Made by a program: the position numbers and the translations under genes. A DNA stretch of 11,762 nt from Leptospiraceae bacterium UBA2033 (GTDB lineage Bacteria; Spirochaetota; Leptospiria; Leptospirales; Leptospiraceae), in the NCBI GenBank assembly GCA_002333425.1, contig DDBL01000099.1:13006-24767 (forward strand), read 5' to 3'. Below the pieces are notes generated by a model. The model was not told the DNA's origin and did not search any database. It saw only the letters and a list, made by a program, of their open reading frames with translations. Below, piece by piece: positions 1 to 6,370 of this stretch; within the stretch, counting starts at the first letter, position 1; every line of letters begins with the position of its first letter.

Positions 1-138
1 AATGGATTTGGCTACGATCCAATTTTCATCTATCCAAAACTCGGCAAACGATTTTCCCAAATTTCACCTGAAGAAAAAAACACAGTCTCCCACAGAGGAA
101 TAGCCCTTAGAGAATTCGCACAATTTCTGCTGAATTAA
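1..138 (+). CDS. rdgB: XTP/dITP pyrophosphatase RdgB/HAM1, C-terminal 45 residues
   Basis: Frame 1 is open from the first base to the TAA at 136-138 and ends a protein whose start lies outside the window. The visible 45 residues begin NGFGYDPIF and contain SHRGIALREF near the end. These are the two C-terminal signature blocks of the HAM1/RdgB family: GFGYDPIF binds the purine base and SHR contacts the nucleotide. The family hydrolyses non-canonical XTP, ITP and dITP to monophosphates in the cytoplasm and so keeps deaminated purines out of DNA and RNA. About three quarters of the protein (usual length near 195-200 residues) is missing upstream. The fragment is too short for the open track to list but the match is clear. 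It is followed by a 315-bp non-coding stretch, so it is probably not cotranscribed with lpxD. Confidence 0.9.
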   Translation, partial: NGFGYDPIFIYPKLGKRFSQISPEEKNTVSHRGIALREFAQFLLN

Positions 139-453
139 TTGGTAACTACTCAGTGTGGTTTGCCATGGTTCGATAGATTCACCACCGGCGCCGGCACAAA
201 GACACAGAGAGTTTTGGGATTGCGCTATTTTTATTCATATTCTTCGAATTAAAGAGAGCTAATGAAATATTTGGATTCAATTTTCATATTGTAATAGAAT
301 AATAACGAAAGCTGAATTACTAAAATAAGCAGTATATTATGAAATAGACTTTCTTTAAATCTCTCAGTGTCTTTGTGCCTCTGTGGCAAATTGTTACTTC
401 CTAAAGTAATTGCCAAAATCTATCCTTATTGAAATTGTCAACTTGAGGTGTTT
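139..453. other. Intergenic region with repeat DNA, no gene
   Basis: I see no convincing gene or RNA gene in these 315 bases between rdgB and lpxD. The left part (about 159-211) is unusually GC-rich for the window and holds a TTCGATAGATTCA motif (169-181), a 10-bp perfect palindrome CCGGCGCCGG (185-194) and a CACAAAG/CACAGAG arm. The right part (361-389) holds the inverted partner arm. The 150 bases between the arms are AT-rich and unremarkable. A 6-bp stem with a 4-nt loop lies at 393-408 (TTACTT/AAGTAA). I could not identify a strong promoter for lpxD here; TTGCCA near 411 is the best -35-like hexamer but has no good -10 partner. Confidence 0.7.
193..389. repeat. Inverted pair of period-8 CACNGAG repeats
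   Basis: The left arm GGCACAAAGACACAGAGAG (193-211) is the reverse complement of 361-379 with one mismatch in 19. The right arm continues to 386 and reads, on the minus strand, as three tandem 8-mers of the form NCACNRAG: CCACAGAG, GCACAAAG, ACACTGAG. The left arm has two such 8-mers (194-201, 202-209). A third copy of the same sequence lies at 6371-6401. The arms are about 150 bases apart. The pair could be the ends of a small non-autonomous element or two separate insertions facing each other; I see no clear target duplication. Confidence 0.7.
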
Positions 454-1497
454 ATGATTACTCTACTTGATTTGCAAAAATTGCTTCCTGATTCTAAAAT
501 TTATAATACCGACAAACCTGAAAATATACAAATCGAATCCGTCACCACTCTTTATCAGGATAAGCCAAATTCCATCACCTATGTCAGCGACAAATCCTAT
601 CAGAACGCTGCACGCAATTCCAAGGCAACCGCAATCATAACCCTCCATGGCTGGGAGACGTTATTCGCTCAACCTGTGTTAGCGGTAAATCATGTAGACC
701 TCGCTTTAATTGAAGTTTTAAATTTATTTTATCCAAAACAAATTCCAACTGGAAAGAGGGAGCAATTTGTTGTTATTCACCCTTCTGCAAGTATTGGAGA
801 AAATACTGACATCGGAAATTTTGTGAGCATTGGAGAAAATTCTAAAATCGGAAAAAACTGTATCATTTCTGATGGAGTGAAGATTGCAAAAAATGTAAGT
901 ATCGGAGATGATTCTTTTGTTGGTCCTAATTGTGTTTTATTCGATGGAGTAAAGATCGGACAACGTTTTATTTCGTTTGGAAATACAACGATAGGCGCCG
1001 AGGGATTTCGGTACGTAGATGTAAAAAGTATTTTGCATCGTATTCCCCAAGTTGGCTCTGTTGTGATTGGAGATGATGTGCGAGTTGGTTCCAATACTTC
1101 GATTGACCGAGGTGGAATTGATGACACGCTAATTGGGGATGGAACCAAAATCGACAACGATGTTCAGATTGCGCATAACGTTAAGATCGGCAAACATGTA
1201 ATAGTCGCAGGTGCAACGGCGATTGCAGGAAGTGCAGTTGTGGAGGACTTTTGTAAAATTAGCGGATCTTGTGCAGTGGCGGATCATATCACACTTCCTT
1301 CTGGAACGATGATAGCTGGTGGTTCAGGACTTCGTAACACTCCTCCGAAAAAAGATATTTATGCAGGTTGGGATTGGAATCTTACCTTTATCGAATTCCA
1401 AAAATTTCGCGCGAACGTAAAACATATTTTAAACCTAAACAAACTGGTAAAAAAAGTAAAAGACATTGAAGAAAAATTGGGTATAACAAAAGACTAG
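454..1497 (+). CDS. lpxD: UDP-3-O-acylglucosamine N-acyltransferase LpxD
   Basis: LpxD transfers a 3-hydroxyacyl chain from acyl carrier protein to the 2-amino group of the UDP-acyl-glucosamine lipid A precursor, in the cytoplasm. From the ATG the protein has 347 residues (E. coli LpxD has 341). Residues 1-100 form the N-terminal uridine-binding domain. Residues about 108-290 are hexapeptide repeats (many [IV]G turns) that make the left-handed beta helix, and the last 45 residues are helical (LNKLVKKVKDIEEKLG). The stretch KIDNDVQIAHNVKIG carries the catalytic His (241), and a second conserved His is at 278 (VADHIT). SIDRGGIDDTLIGDG is also typical. I chose ATG 454 because GAGG at 445-448 is a well-placed ribosome binding site; GTG 448 is an alternative adding two residues. 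The usual neighbours lpxA and fabZ are absent. Leptospira is known to carry more than one lpxD-like gene, so this may be a second copy. Confidence 0.93.
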   Translation: MITLLDLQKLLPDSKIYNTDKPENIQIESVTTLYQDKPNSITYVSDKSYQNAARNSKATAIITLHGWETLFAQPVLAVNHVDLALIEVLNLFYPKQIPTGKREQFVVIHPSASIGENTDIGNFVSIGENSKIGKNCIISDGVKIAKNVSIGDDSFVGPNCVLFDGVKIGQRFISFGNTTIGAEGFRYVDVKSILHRIPQVGSVVIGDDVRVGSNTSIDRGGIDDTLIGDGTKIDNDVQIAHNVKIGKHVIVAGATAIAGSAVVEDFCKISGSCAVADHITLPSGTMIAGGSGLRNTPPKKDIYAGWDWNLTFIEFQKFRANVKHILNLNKLVKKVKDIEEKLGITKD

Positions 1498-1512
1498 ATA
1501 GTTTATCTAATC

Positions 1513-2244
1513 ATGAAACTGATTTTATTCCTAATTCTACTGGCTAATTCTATTTATCCGCAAGAACGCAAGTTCTTATTTAGGGAACCGGTTGTTCGAG
1601 AGTCGGATGCATTTACAATGATTGGAGATAGTAGGACTCAATACATTTTTCAGTTTGGCGCGGATGTTGATTGGGAAAGTCCAGATTATCTAGGAAAATA
1701 TAAAACTTCTTGCAGTGGAGAAAAAACAGGAATTCAAAACGCAGGAGTTGCTGGCTCTACTACGGAGCATTGGTTAGAATTTTTAAAGAGTGAAAATTAC
1801 AAACCAGAAGACTTTCATGAAAAAGTTGTTGTAATGATTGGCGGAAATGACATCCAGCGAAATGCCTACAAATGGAAAGGATTAAAGATTAACAAAATCG
1901 AAGCCCTCGATGAAGCGATAGACGAAATACACGCAAGAGTATTAGAGATCGTAAATATCCTAAAAGCATCTAATAAAAAAATTATCTTACAAACTCATTT
2001 TAGAGTAAATCCTGTAATAAAAAACGCACACTCGAAAGCACTCAATGAAGGCATAGACGCGTTAAACGCAAGACTTCTCTCTACATTTGCGAATACGAAT
2101 AAATACCCTGATGTTAGCCTTGCTTTTTTATCACCTGATTTTCCTGCCCCTCTGTTTTTAGATTTAGTTCATCTAAACCAATTCGGATTTCAATTGCATT
2201 CTTATTTTCTCGCACAAGAATTACAATCTAGATGTTGGTGGTAG
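1513..2244 (+). CDS. Exported SGNH/GDSL-family hydrolase
   Basis: The 243-residue protein has a Sec-type signal peptide (MKLILFLILLANSIYPQE) and all SGNH blocks. Block I is MIGDSRTQ with nucleophile Ser40, block II is NAGVAGST (oxyanion-hole Gly around 78-81), block III is IGGND with Asn112, and block V is DLVHLN with Asp217 and His220. The family comprises esterases, lipases and acyl- or acetyl-hydrolases acting on lipids or on O-acylated glycans; the substrate cannot be read from sequence. It starts 15 nt after lpxD on the same strand, so the two are probably cotranscribed, and an action on envelope lipid or polysaccharide is a reasonable but unproven guess. No clear ribosome binding site precedes the ATG. 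The last seven residues, LQSRCWW, come from a short repeat that also ends the broken toxin gene at 2834. Confidence 0.85.
   Translation: MKLILFLILLANSIYPQERKFLFREPVVRESDAFTMIGDSRTQYIFQFGADVDWESPDYLGKYKTSCSGEKTGIQNAGVAGSTTEHWLEFLKSENYKPEDFHEKVVVMIGGNDIQRNAYKWKGLKINKIEALDEAIDEIHARVLEIVNILKASNKKIILQTHFRVNPVIKNAHSKALNEGIDALNARLLSTFANTNKYPDVSLAFLSPDFPAPLFLDLVHLNQFGFQLHSYFLAQELQSRCWW
2221..2244 (+). repeat. Short direct repeat, copy 1 (LQSRCWW-stop)
   Basis: The last 24 bases of the SGNH hydrolase gene match the last 24 bases of the broken toxin gene (2811-2834) at 21 positions, including the 15-base run TAGATGTTGGTGGTA. Both copies are read in the same frame and supply the stop codon. Weaker similarity extends upstream to about 2191. 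Confidence 0.65.
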
Positions 2245-2278
2245 CTAAAACGCAGATCAAGGTAAAACCAATAAAAGA

Positions 2279-2306
2279 TTGACTGAATTACTTTAGATAT
2301 TAAAAT
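2279..2306 (+). promoter_or_regulatory. Predicted sigma70-type promoter of the first toxin-antitoxin module
   Basis: TTGACT (2279-2284), a 16-bp spacer and TAAAAT (2301-2306) form a good sigma70-like promoter. The ATG of the antitoxin at 2314 lies 7 nt past the -10 box, which is where transcription would begin, and no Shine-Dalgarno sequence is present. This suggests a leaderless message. Prediction from sequence only. Confidence 0.55.
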
Positions 2307-2313
2307 TAGACCT

Positions 2314-2649
2314 ATGAAACTTACATTCGAAATTCCTGATTCAATTACTGAGAAGAAAGCATTTTCAAAAAGTAAATTGGAACGTGACGTTCATGCCATT
2401 CTATATTTAAAATTGTATCAAGAAGGGTTTATTCCGGATCGGGACATTGGAAATATATTGTCTTCCTATAAGCTGGAAATTTCCAAAAAAAAGAATGAAG
2501 CCAAAAATCGAAAACCAAAGAATTCAGAAAATACTCCAGGTAAAAAATTTTTAAAATTACAGGGAATGTGGAAAGATAGAACCGATATGACGGATACTTT
2601 AGAGTATGTGCAGAATTTAAGAAAACGAATTGGTAATCGAGAAATATGA
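2314..2649 (+). CDS. Probable antitoxin of a PIN-type toxin-antitoxin module
   Basis: This is a 111-residue, highly charged protein. The N-terminal 60 residues (LERDVHAILYLKLYQEGFIPDRDIG) resemble the UPF0175-like helical fold found in some VapB-type antitoxins, and a Lys/Asn-rich linker spans about 58-78. The C-terminal part GMWKDRTDMTDTLEYVQNL looks like the toxin-wrapping tail seen in many antitoxins paired with PIN toxins. Its stop overlaps the start of the downstream PIN gene by 4 nt (ATGA, 2646-2649), the classic translational coupling of such pairs. It would neutralise the toxin and repress its own promoter; no obvious operator was found. The partner toxin is truncated, so the antitoxin may now be an orphan. 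The family assignment is tentative, while the role rests mainly on the gene arrangement. Confidence 0.65.
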   Translation: MKLTFEIPDSITEKKAFSKSKLERDVHAILYLKLYQEGFIPDRDIGNILSSYKLEISKKKNEAKNRKPKNSENTPGKKFLKLQGMWKDRTDMTDTLEYVQNLRKRIGNREI

Positions 2650-2834
2650 TCCTTGTTGATACAGATGTTCTGATTGATTCGTTAAAAGATGAAACTTACG
2701 CAACTGACTTTATTCAAAATAATGATCTTGATATCCATATAACCCGCTTTACTTTTGGAAGCATTGGCTCAAAAAAAATGACAACTCCATCCTTATTTTT
2801 ATCGAGGGATTTACAAAGTAGATGTTGGTGGTAA
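2646..2834 (+). pseudogene. Truncated PIN-domain (VapC-like) toxin remnant
   Basis: Only 62 codons remain of a family that is usually 125-140 residues long. The start MILVDTDVLIDSLKDE is a good PIN N terminus with the first metal-binding acid (Asp5 or Asp7). After about residue 35 the sequence stops looking like a PIN domain and none of the later acidic motifs is present. A one-base slip in the T4 run at 2753-2756 would continue as ITRFTLEALAQKK before a stop near 2780, so a frameshift plus an internal deletion is likely. The last codons (LQSRCWW) match the end of the SGNH hydrolase gene and belong to a repeat. The product should not be an active nuclease. The next gene, on the other strand, ends 3 bp beyond the stop. 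Confidence 0.7.
2811..2834 (+). repeat. Short direct repeat, copy 2 (LQSRCWW-stop)
   Basis: Second copy of the 24-base repeat described at 2221-2244 (21 of 24 identical). It forms the 3' end of the toxin remnant and marks the probable deletion or insertion boundary. Confidence 0.65.
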
Positions 2835-2837
2835 ATA

Positions 2838-3575
2838 TTATTTAGTTATTCTCGAAAGGAGGCTAATACTACCTATCCTCTCGTAGTTATATTGGTATAC
2901 CCCTCCACTTCCTGTTAAGGTAGCTTTTGGATTAGTCAAGATAATATCATAAGGTGTAATATCCTGAATTCGATTTAGAAGAGAAATATTGGAAGGATTT
3001 TGAACATCGTAAATCATTAAGCCATCTTGCATGTCACAAATAAAAAGATATTGATTGTCTATCCCTAATCCAAAAGGACTTTTCATCGGATAAGTTTTTA
3101 CAAGTTTTGGATTTTTAATATCGCTTATGTCCAAAATATCTAACTGGTTAACTGCGTTTATCCCACAACCAGCGCGTAATGTAACGTATGCGTAATTACC
3201 CTCTGCCACTACTGGATCGCAACTTCTTGCATGAGTGAAGTCAGATACATAGGTTGGATTTTCAGGAGTAGTCAAATCATAGATAAACATTCCCGTAGTC
3301 GATCCAAGCATGAGATAGTTTTTGAAAAGAAAAGTGGTTTCCATCACTGCACCCATATGCGAAACTTTTACAAAACTAGGTTTTTCAGGATCCGAAATTT
3401 TGACTATAAAAAGCTGTGAATACGAAAGAACATACAGATAATCCCCGTTAATCGCAAATCTGGAAAGCGAACCTCCTGTTCCTGCGATTTTACATTCGGA
3501 TGTATTTCTATCATTGCAATTATAGAAGTAAAAAGAAATGTATAGAATTAAAAAGCATCGTAGAAAAGGTGTCAT
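2838..3575 (-). CDS. LVIVD-repeat beta-propeller lipoprotein
   Basis: The 245-residue protein starts with a hydrophobic signal ending FYFYNC, where Cys20 is the likely lipidation site. The lipobox is loose, as is common in spirochaetes. The rest is built from LVIVD-type units, each an [LM]xI.D strand followed by a P-N/K-P turn: LFIVKISDPEKPSFV (55-69), MFIYDLTTPENPTYV (96-110), LDILDISDIKNPKLV (145-159) and LMIYDVQNPSNISLL (186-200). Such repeats fold as a beta-propeller and are usually on secreted or surface proteins; no enzymatic residues are recognisable. It is the last gene of a three-gene minus-strand operon and starts 11 bp after the barrel gene. AAGG about 9 nt upstream of the ATG is the ribosome binding site and overlaps the upstream stop codon region. 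Binding partner unknown. Confidence 0.75.
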   Translation of the reverse strand: MTPFLRCFLILYISFYFYNCNDRNTSECKIAGTGGSLSRFAINGDYLYVLSYSQLFIVKISDPEKPSFVKVSHMGAVMETTFLFKNYLMLGSTTGMFIYDLTTPENPTYVSDFTHARSCDPVVAEGNYAYVTLRAGCGINAVNQLDILDISDIKNPKLVKTYPMKSPFGLGIDNQYLFICDMQDGLMIYDVQNPSNISLLNRIQDITPYDIILTNPKATLTGSGGVYQYNYERIGSISLLSRITK

Positions 3576-3586
3576 ATTTTTAAACC

Positions 3587-4405
3587 TTAAAACCCGAAAG
3601 AATAACCAAGCCTGATATTGCTAAATCCTGTATCAATTTTATCTTTATAATCTGAACTAAAAAAGATTGCTTCTGAAATGATTCCATCTGCTGTGTAATT
3701 TTTATCAAGAATAATTGAATTGCCTTTATTAGTATAACGACTAAGCATTCTGTTGTATTCCAGACCGATAAAAAATCCATTTTGAAAAACCCATTGAAAT
3801 CCAAATCCATAAAATCTATATTCACTCGGAATAGAAATTCTTTCTCGAATCAAGGGGCTATTTTGAATTTGCCCGTTACGAGAAAAATAACCGTATCGAT
3901 AATCTACTTCTTTATCACGGCGAATCCAATCACGCCCCCATCCACCTGTGATATACAAAGGAAATTTTTCAAAGAGGTAATATCTAAAATTGAGTAATCC
4001 TACTTCAAGTGTATTTGTTTGTTCGGTCATTCCTAGAGAGCCAAGGATACTTGCATTGGAATTAAATTGAGTAGAAAAACTTCGTTCATGTAAATGAGTA
4101 TAACCAATAGAAAATCGAGAAGTTAAATTGTATTCCAAACTTAAATTTAGAATGCCAGGCGTCGGAGAAAAATCTGGATTACCCTCTCCATAACCAAGTC
4201 CAACTTCCCATTTTCTCTTTTTTCGAATTTCAGATTGCGTTAAATTTGTATTATCCTTTGAATCATTGTTTAAGTGTGAAGTTTCTTTTTCTAGTTCAAC
4301 TGTCTTTGCTGGATTATTTGTATTATCCGTAGGAGTAGATTTTGAATTTTCAATGCTTTGCGAGAATAGAGGGAAGGTGAGAATTAAAAGTAGAATGTAT
4401 TTCAT
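3587..4405 (-). CDS. Predicted outer-membrane beta-barrel protein
   Basis: The 272-residue protein has a signal peptide (MKYILLLILTFPLFSQ). A low-complexity linker rich in Asn, Thr, Asp and Lys follows (about 17-64), then a barrel domain from WEVGLGYGEG (66-75) to the C terminus LGYSFGF. Alternating hydrophobic/aromatic strands (LNLSLEYNL, SIGYTHLH, VGLLNFRYYLF, YGFGFQWVFQ, FFIGLEYNR) and a terminal Phe are typical of barrels assembled by BamA; about eight strands seem likely. I do not recognise a named family. A strong ribosome binding site (AAGGA, 8 nt before the ATG) lies just after the Kelch gene stop, 11 bp away, so the two are cotranscribed. Flanked by two propeller lipoproteins, it may anchor or display them. 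The long polar linker could span the periplasm near the peptidoglycan. Confidence 0.72.
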   Translation of the reverse strand: MKYILLLILTFPLFSQSIENSKSTPTDNTNNPAKTVELEKETSHLNNDSKDNTNLTQSEIRKKRKWEVGLGYGEGNPDFSPTPGILNLSLEYNLTSRFSIGYTHLHERSFSTQFNSNASILGSLGMTEQTNTLEVGLLNFRYYLFEKFPLYITGGWGRDWIRRDKEVDYRYGYFSRNGQIQNSPLIRERISIPSEYRFYGFGFQWVFQNGFFIGLEYNRMLSRYTNKGNSIILDKNYTADGIISEAIFFSSDYKDKIDTGFSNIRLGYSFGF

Positions 4406-4416
4406 TAAGAATTTCC

Positions 4417-5610
4417 TTATGGGGTGTAGATTTCTACAATTTTTGCATATCGGGGTGGGGAGCCTCTAGTAATTAAAACTCTGCCATCGTTTAAAATAAC
4501 GTTTTGAGTATAAGATCTAGCAATGCTCATATTACCAAGATAGCTAAGAGTATTTGAGTTTGGATTATAGATGTTCAGTTCGGAAACATATTTGTCTACA
4601 GTAGCGCCACCAACAAGTAGAATTCGTCCATCTTTTAAGGGAGCAATTGAAAAATTGCCAACTCCACGAAGAGATACTTGTAAGGAAGAACAATTGCTTG
4701 TAGATGAATCAAATATCTGCAACCCAGCGGGATAACCGTTATCCGCTATGAAAACATTTTTATTAGAAAGCAAAACAGAATTTTCCCCACTAAAGCCGCT
4801 AGAAAATTCACAGAGAGAATTATTTATAATAGAAAACAATCCGGTAGCAGGATTGTATATTTCTATAGTAGACACAATTTTATTCTGACTATCATACCCA
4901 CCAACGATTAAAACTGTTCCATCATCTAAAAGCGTTGCATTATGTCCCCGTCTCGCATAATTCATATTACCCGTGCTTGCAAAAAGTCCTGTTGCCGGAT
5001 CGTATATTTCTGCGCTAGGTAATGTTGAAGAAGGTGGCTGGAATCCGCCGGTTACTAAGACTTTACCATTTGATAGTAAAGTTGCTGGCGCGGATCTAAA
5101 AGCTTGGATCATGCCTCCTGTATTTGAAAATGCCATTGTGTTAGGATCATAAATTTCTACTGTAGAGACATTTCCTCCTAAGACTAAAATTTTACCATCT
5201 TGCAATTTAGTAAGGGTAGGAAATATGCGATTCAGTGTCGAATTTGGAATGACAGAAAAGCTAAGTGTGAATGTATCAAAAAGCTCGGCGCCGTTTCCTA
5301 CAACGAGTAATTTGCCATTATCCAATGAGATTGTCTTAGGACTTGAATGAGTTAGATTCATACTCCCCACTTGCGTGGTAACGATATTTAGGTTTGGAGG
5401 AATCGGATTATTTACTAAAAAAGAAAATACAGAAAAGTTCTTTCGGTTGTTCTTAGATTGCGGATTTTCTATATTACAGAAGCAAAGAGAGATTAGAAAT
5501 ATCGAAAAGAGGATAGTTATACTTAGCCGCTTGGCTATTAGATTGAAATACTCTTTGAAATGATTCAAAGAAACGATTTTTCCATTTCCTGATTTTAGCT
5601 TATCTTGCAT
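4417..5610 (-). CDS. Kelch-repeat beta-propeller lipoprotein
   Basis: The 397-residue protein has repeated Kelch/galactose-oxidase-like blades of the form LxDGKVLVxGG...EIYDPxTGxF. Clear examples are at 136-160 (LQDGKILVLGG), 178-210 (LSNGKVLVTGG), 227-259 (LDDGTVLIVGG) and 325-350 (LKDGRILLVGG), with weaker ones near 96 and 373, giving six or seven blades. A hydrophobic stretch at 30-44 ends CFC, and Cys45 is the probable lipidated residue, so the protein is likely a surface or periplasmic lipoprotein. The annotated ATG leaves an unusually long 27-residue n-region. TTG 5566-5568 (codon 15), with GGAAA upstream, is an alternative start giving a normal signal peptide. It is the first gene of the three-gene operon. 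The catalytic Cys-Tyr pair of galactose oxidase is not evident, so a binding role is more likely. Confidence 0.75.
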   Translation of the reverse strand: MQDKLKSGNGKIVSLNHFKEYFNLIAKRLSITILFSIFLISLCFCNIENPQSKNNRKNFSVFSFLVNNPIPPNLNIVTTQVGSMNLTHSSPKTISLDNGKLLVVGNGAELFDTFTLSFSVIPNSTLNRIFPTLTKLQDGKILVLGGNVSTVEIYDPNTMAFSNTGGMIQAFRSAPATLLSNGKVLVTGGFQPPSSTLPSAEIYDPATGLFASTGNMNYARRGHNATLLDDGTVLIVGGYDSQNKIVSTIEIYNPATGLFSIINNSLCEFSSGFSGENSVLLSNKNVFIADNGYPAGLQIFDSSTSNCSSLQVSLRGVGNFSIAPLKDGRILLVGGATVDKYVSELNIYNPNSNTLSYLGNMSIARSYTQNVILNDGRVLITRGSPPRYAKIVEIYTP

Positions 5611-5668
5611 TTCTCTAGGGAAAAAACATCTGTAGTTTTTGTCTAGTTTTATTATTGGATACTATTTT

Positions 5669-6058
5669 TTACCCAATTTGTCCAGAGACTTTGTATTTTT
5701 TAAAAATTGGATCGGCAGTAATAATAGAAATTTTTTCTTCTAGACATTGTGCGGCTAATAGTCTATCGAAAGGATCATTGTGATGAAATGGAAGTTCTGA
5801 AACTCGGTAAATATGATTCGAGCGTATCGGCATCATTTGTAAATCTAATTTTTCGATTCCTTGATCCATTGTTTTCTTTAGCCCATCTACAAATTGTAAT
5901 TTTCCGATTGAGTGCTTAATCGTAATTTCCCACAGGCTGGCTTGACTTAAAAAAAGTTCATTGGATTCATCTTCTAAAAGTAGAATTGCTTTTTTAGAAA
6001 GTCGTTTGGAATCTTCTATGGCAAACAGAAATATATTTGTATCAATTAGAAATTTCAA
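5669..6058 (-). CDS. PIN-domain ribonuclease toxin (VapC type)
   Basis: The 129-residue protein is a full-length PIN domain with the four acidic positions expected for a metal-dependent RNase: Asp6 (MKFLIDTNIF), Glu44 (SLWEI), Asp98 in HNDPFDRLLAAQ, and Asp116 (TAD). The HxDPFDRLLxAQ block is typical of the Sll0205-like PIN subgroup, usually paired with a Phd-type antitoxin. Its start overlaps the antitoxin stop by 4 nt (6055-6058), so translation is coupled. It would cleave RNA when freed from the antitoxin; the target RNA is not predictable. All active-site residues are present, unlike the broken toxin at 2646. Confidence 0.9.
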   Translation of the reverse strand: MKFLIDTNIFLFAIEDSKRLSKKAILLLEDESNELFLSQASLWEITIKHSIGKLQFVDGLKKTMDQGIEKLDLQMMPIRSNHIYRVSELPFHHNDPFDRLLAAQCLEEKISIITADPIFKKYKVSGQIG

Positions 6059-6300
6059 TCTTTGCCTTCAAAGTATTTTAGAATTTCAGGGGGTAATGGG
6101 GAATCAAAGTCTTTGGAAAATATGATTTTACCTTTTAAGAATCCTAGTTCTCTTTTAGGTTTCTTTTTCTTGGATTCATAAGGCACAAGTTTTAAAAGAG
6201 GCTTACCTGATTTTGCAATAATGATCTCTTCGCCTTGCGTTGCGTCTTGCACCAATTTGGAAAAATTAGTTTTTGCCTGATGTATATTATAAATACTCAT
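6055..6300 (-). CDS. Phd/YefM-family antitoxin
   Basis: The 81-residue protein begins MSIYNIHQAKTNFSKLVQDA, the N-terminal helix-strand pattern of the Phd/YefM DNA-binding domain. GEEIIIAKSGKPLLKLVPYE follows, which is very typical of VapB-like members of this family. The lysine-rich middle and the C-terminal LGFLKGKIIFSKDFDSPLPPEILKYFEG form the toxin-binding tail. It binds and silences the PIN toxin encoded immediately downstream and should repress the shared promoter at 6307-6335. There is no Shine-Dalgarno sequence and the predicted transcription start falls on or next to the ATG. Confidence 0.9.
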   Translation of the reverse strand: MSIYNIHQAKTNFSKLVQDATQGEEIIIAKSGKPLLKLVPYESKKKKPKRELGFLKGKIIFSKDFDSPLPPEILKYFEGKD

Positions 6301-6306
6301 GAATAT

Positions 6307-6335
6307 ACTATACTTAGTCCACTTAACTTAGTCAA
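6307..6335 (-). promoter_or_regulatory. Predicted promoter of the Phd/PIN module
   Basis: On the minus strand TTGACT (6335-6330), an exact 17-bp spacer and TATAGT (6312-6307) make one of the best sigma70-like promoters in the window. Only 6 nt separate the -10 box from the ATG at 6300, so the message is probably leaderless. Confidence 0.7.
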
Positions 6336-6338
6336 GTG
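6320..6338. promoter_or_regulatory. Putative autoregulatory operator overlapping the -35 box
   Basis: CACTTAACTTAGTCAAGTG is an inverted repeat with CACTT and AAGTG half-sites 9 bp apart. It covers the -35 hexamer and part of the spacer. In addition the octamer GACTAAGT occurs twice on the minus strand across the promoter. This placement fits repression by the Phd-type antitoxin; the assignment is inferred. Confidence 0.5.
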
Positions 6339-6370
6339 AATTTTGAAATATTTAATCTAAGAATAATCTT

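Noticed and set aside
193..390. CRISPR array from the repeated CACAGAG units
   Set aside because: Units are 8-9 bases with no spacers of constant size and the arms are inverted, not direct; no cas genes are near.
448..453. GTG 448 as the start of lpxD
   Set aside because: It overlaps the GAGG ribosome binding site that is correctly spaced for ATG 454, and adds only two residues.
777..1157. Minus-strand open frame of 126 codons inside lpxD
   Set aside because: It is the shadow of the hexapeptide repeats on the other strand, with no homology, ribosome binding site or independent support.
5611..5668. Terminator after the intact PIN toxin (AAAAAC/GTTTTTT stem near 5618-5641)
   Set aside because: The stem is short and all A-T except one pair, with mismatches outside it, and no T run follows; too weak to call.
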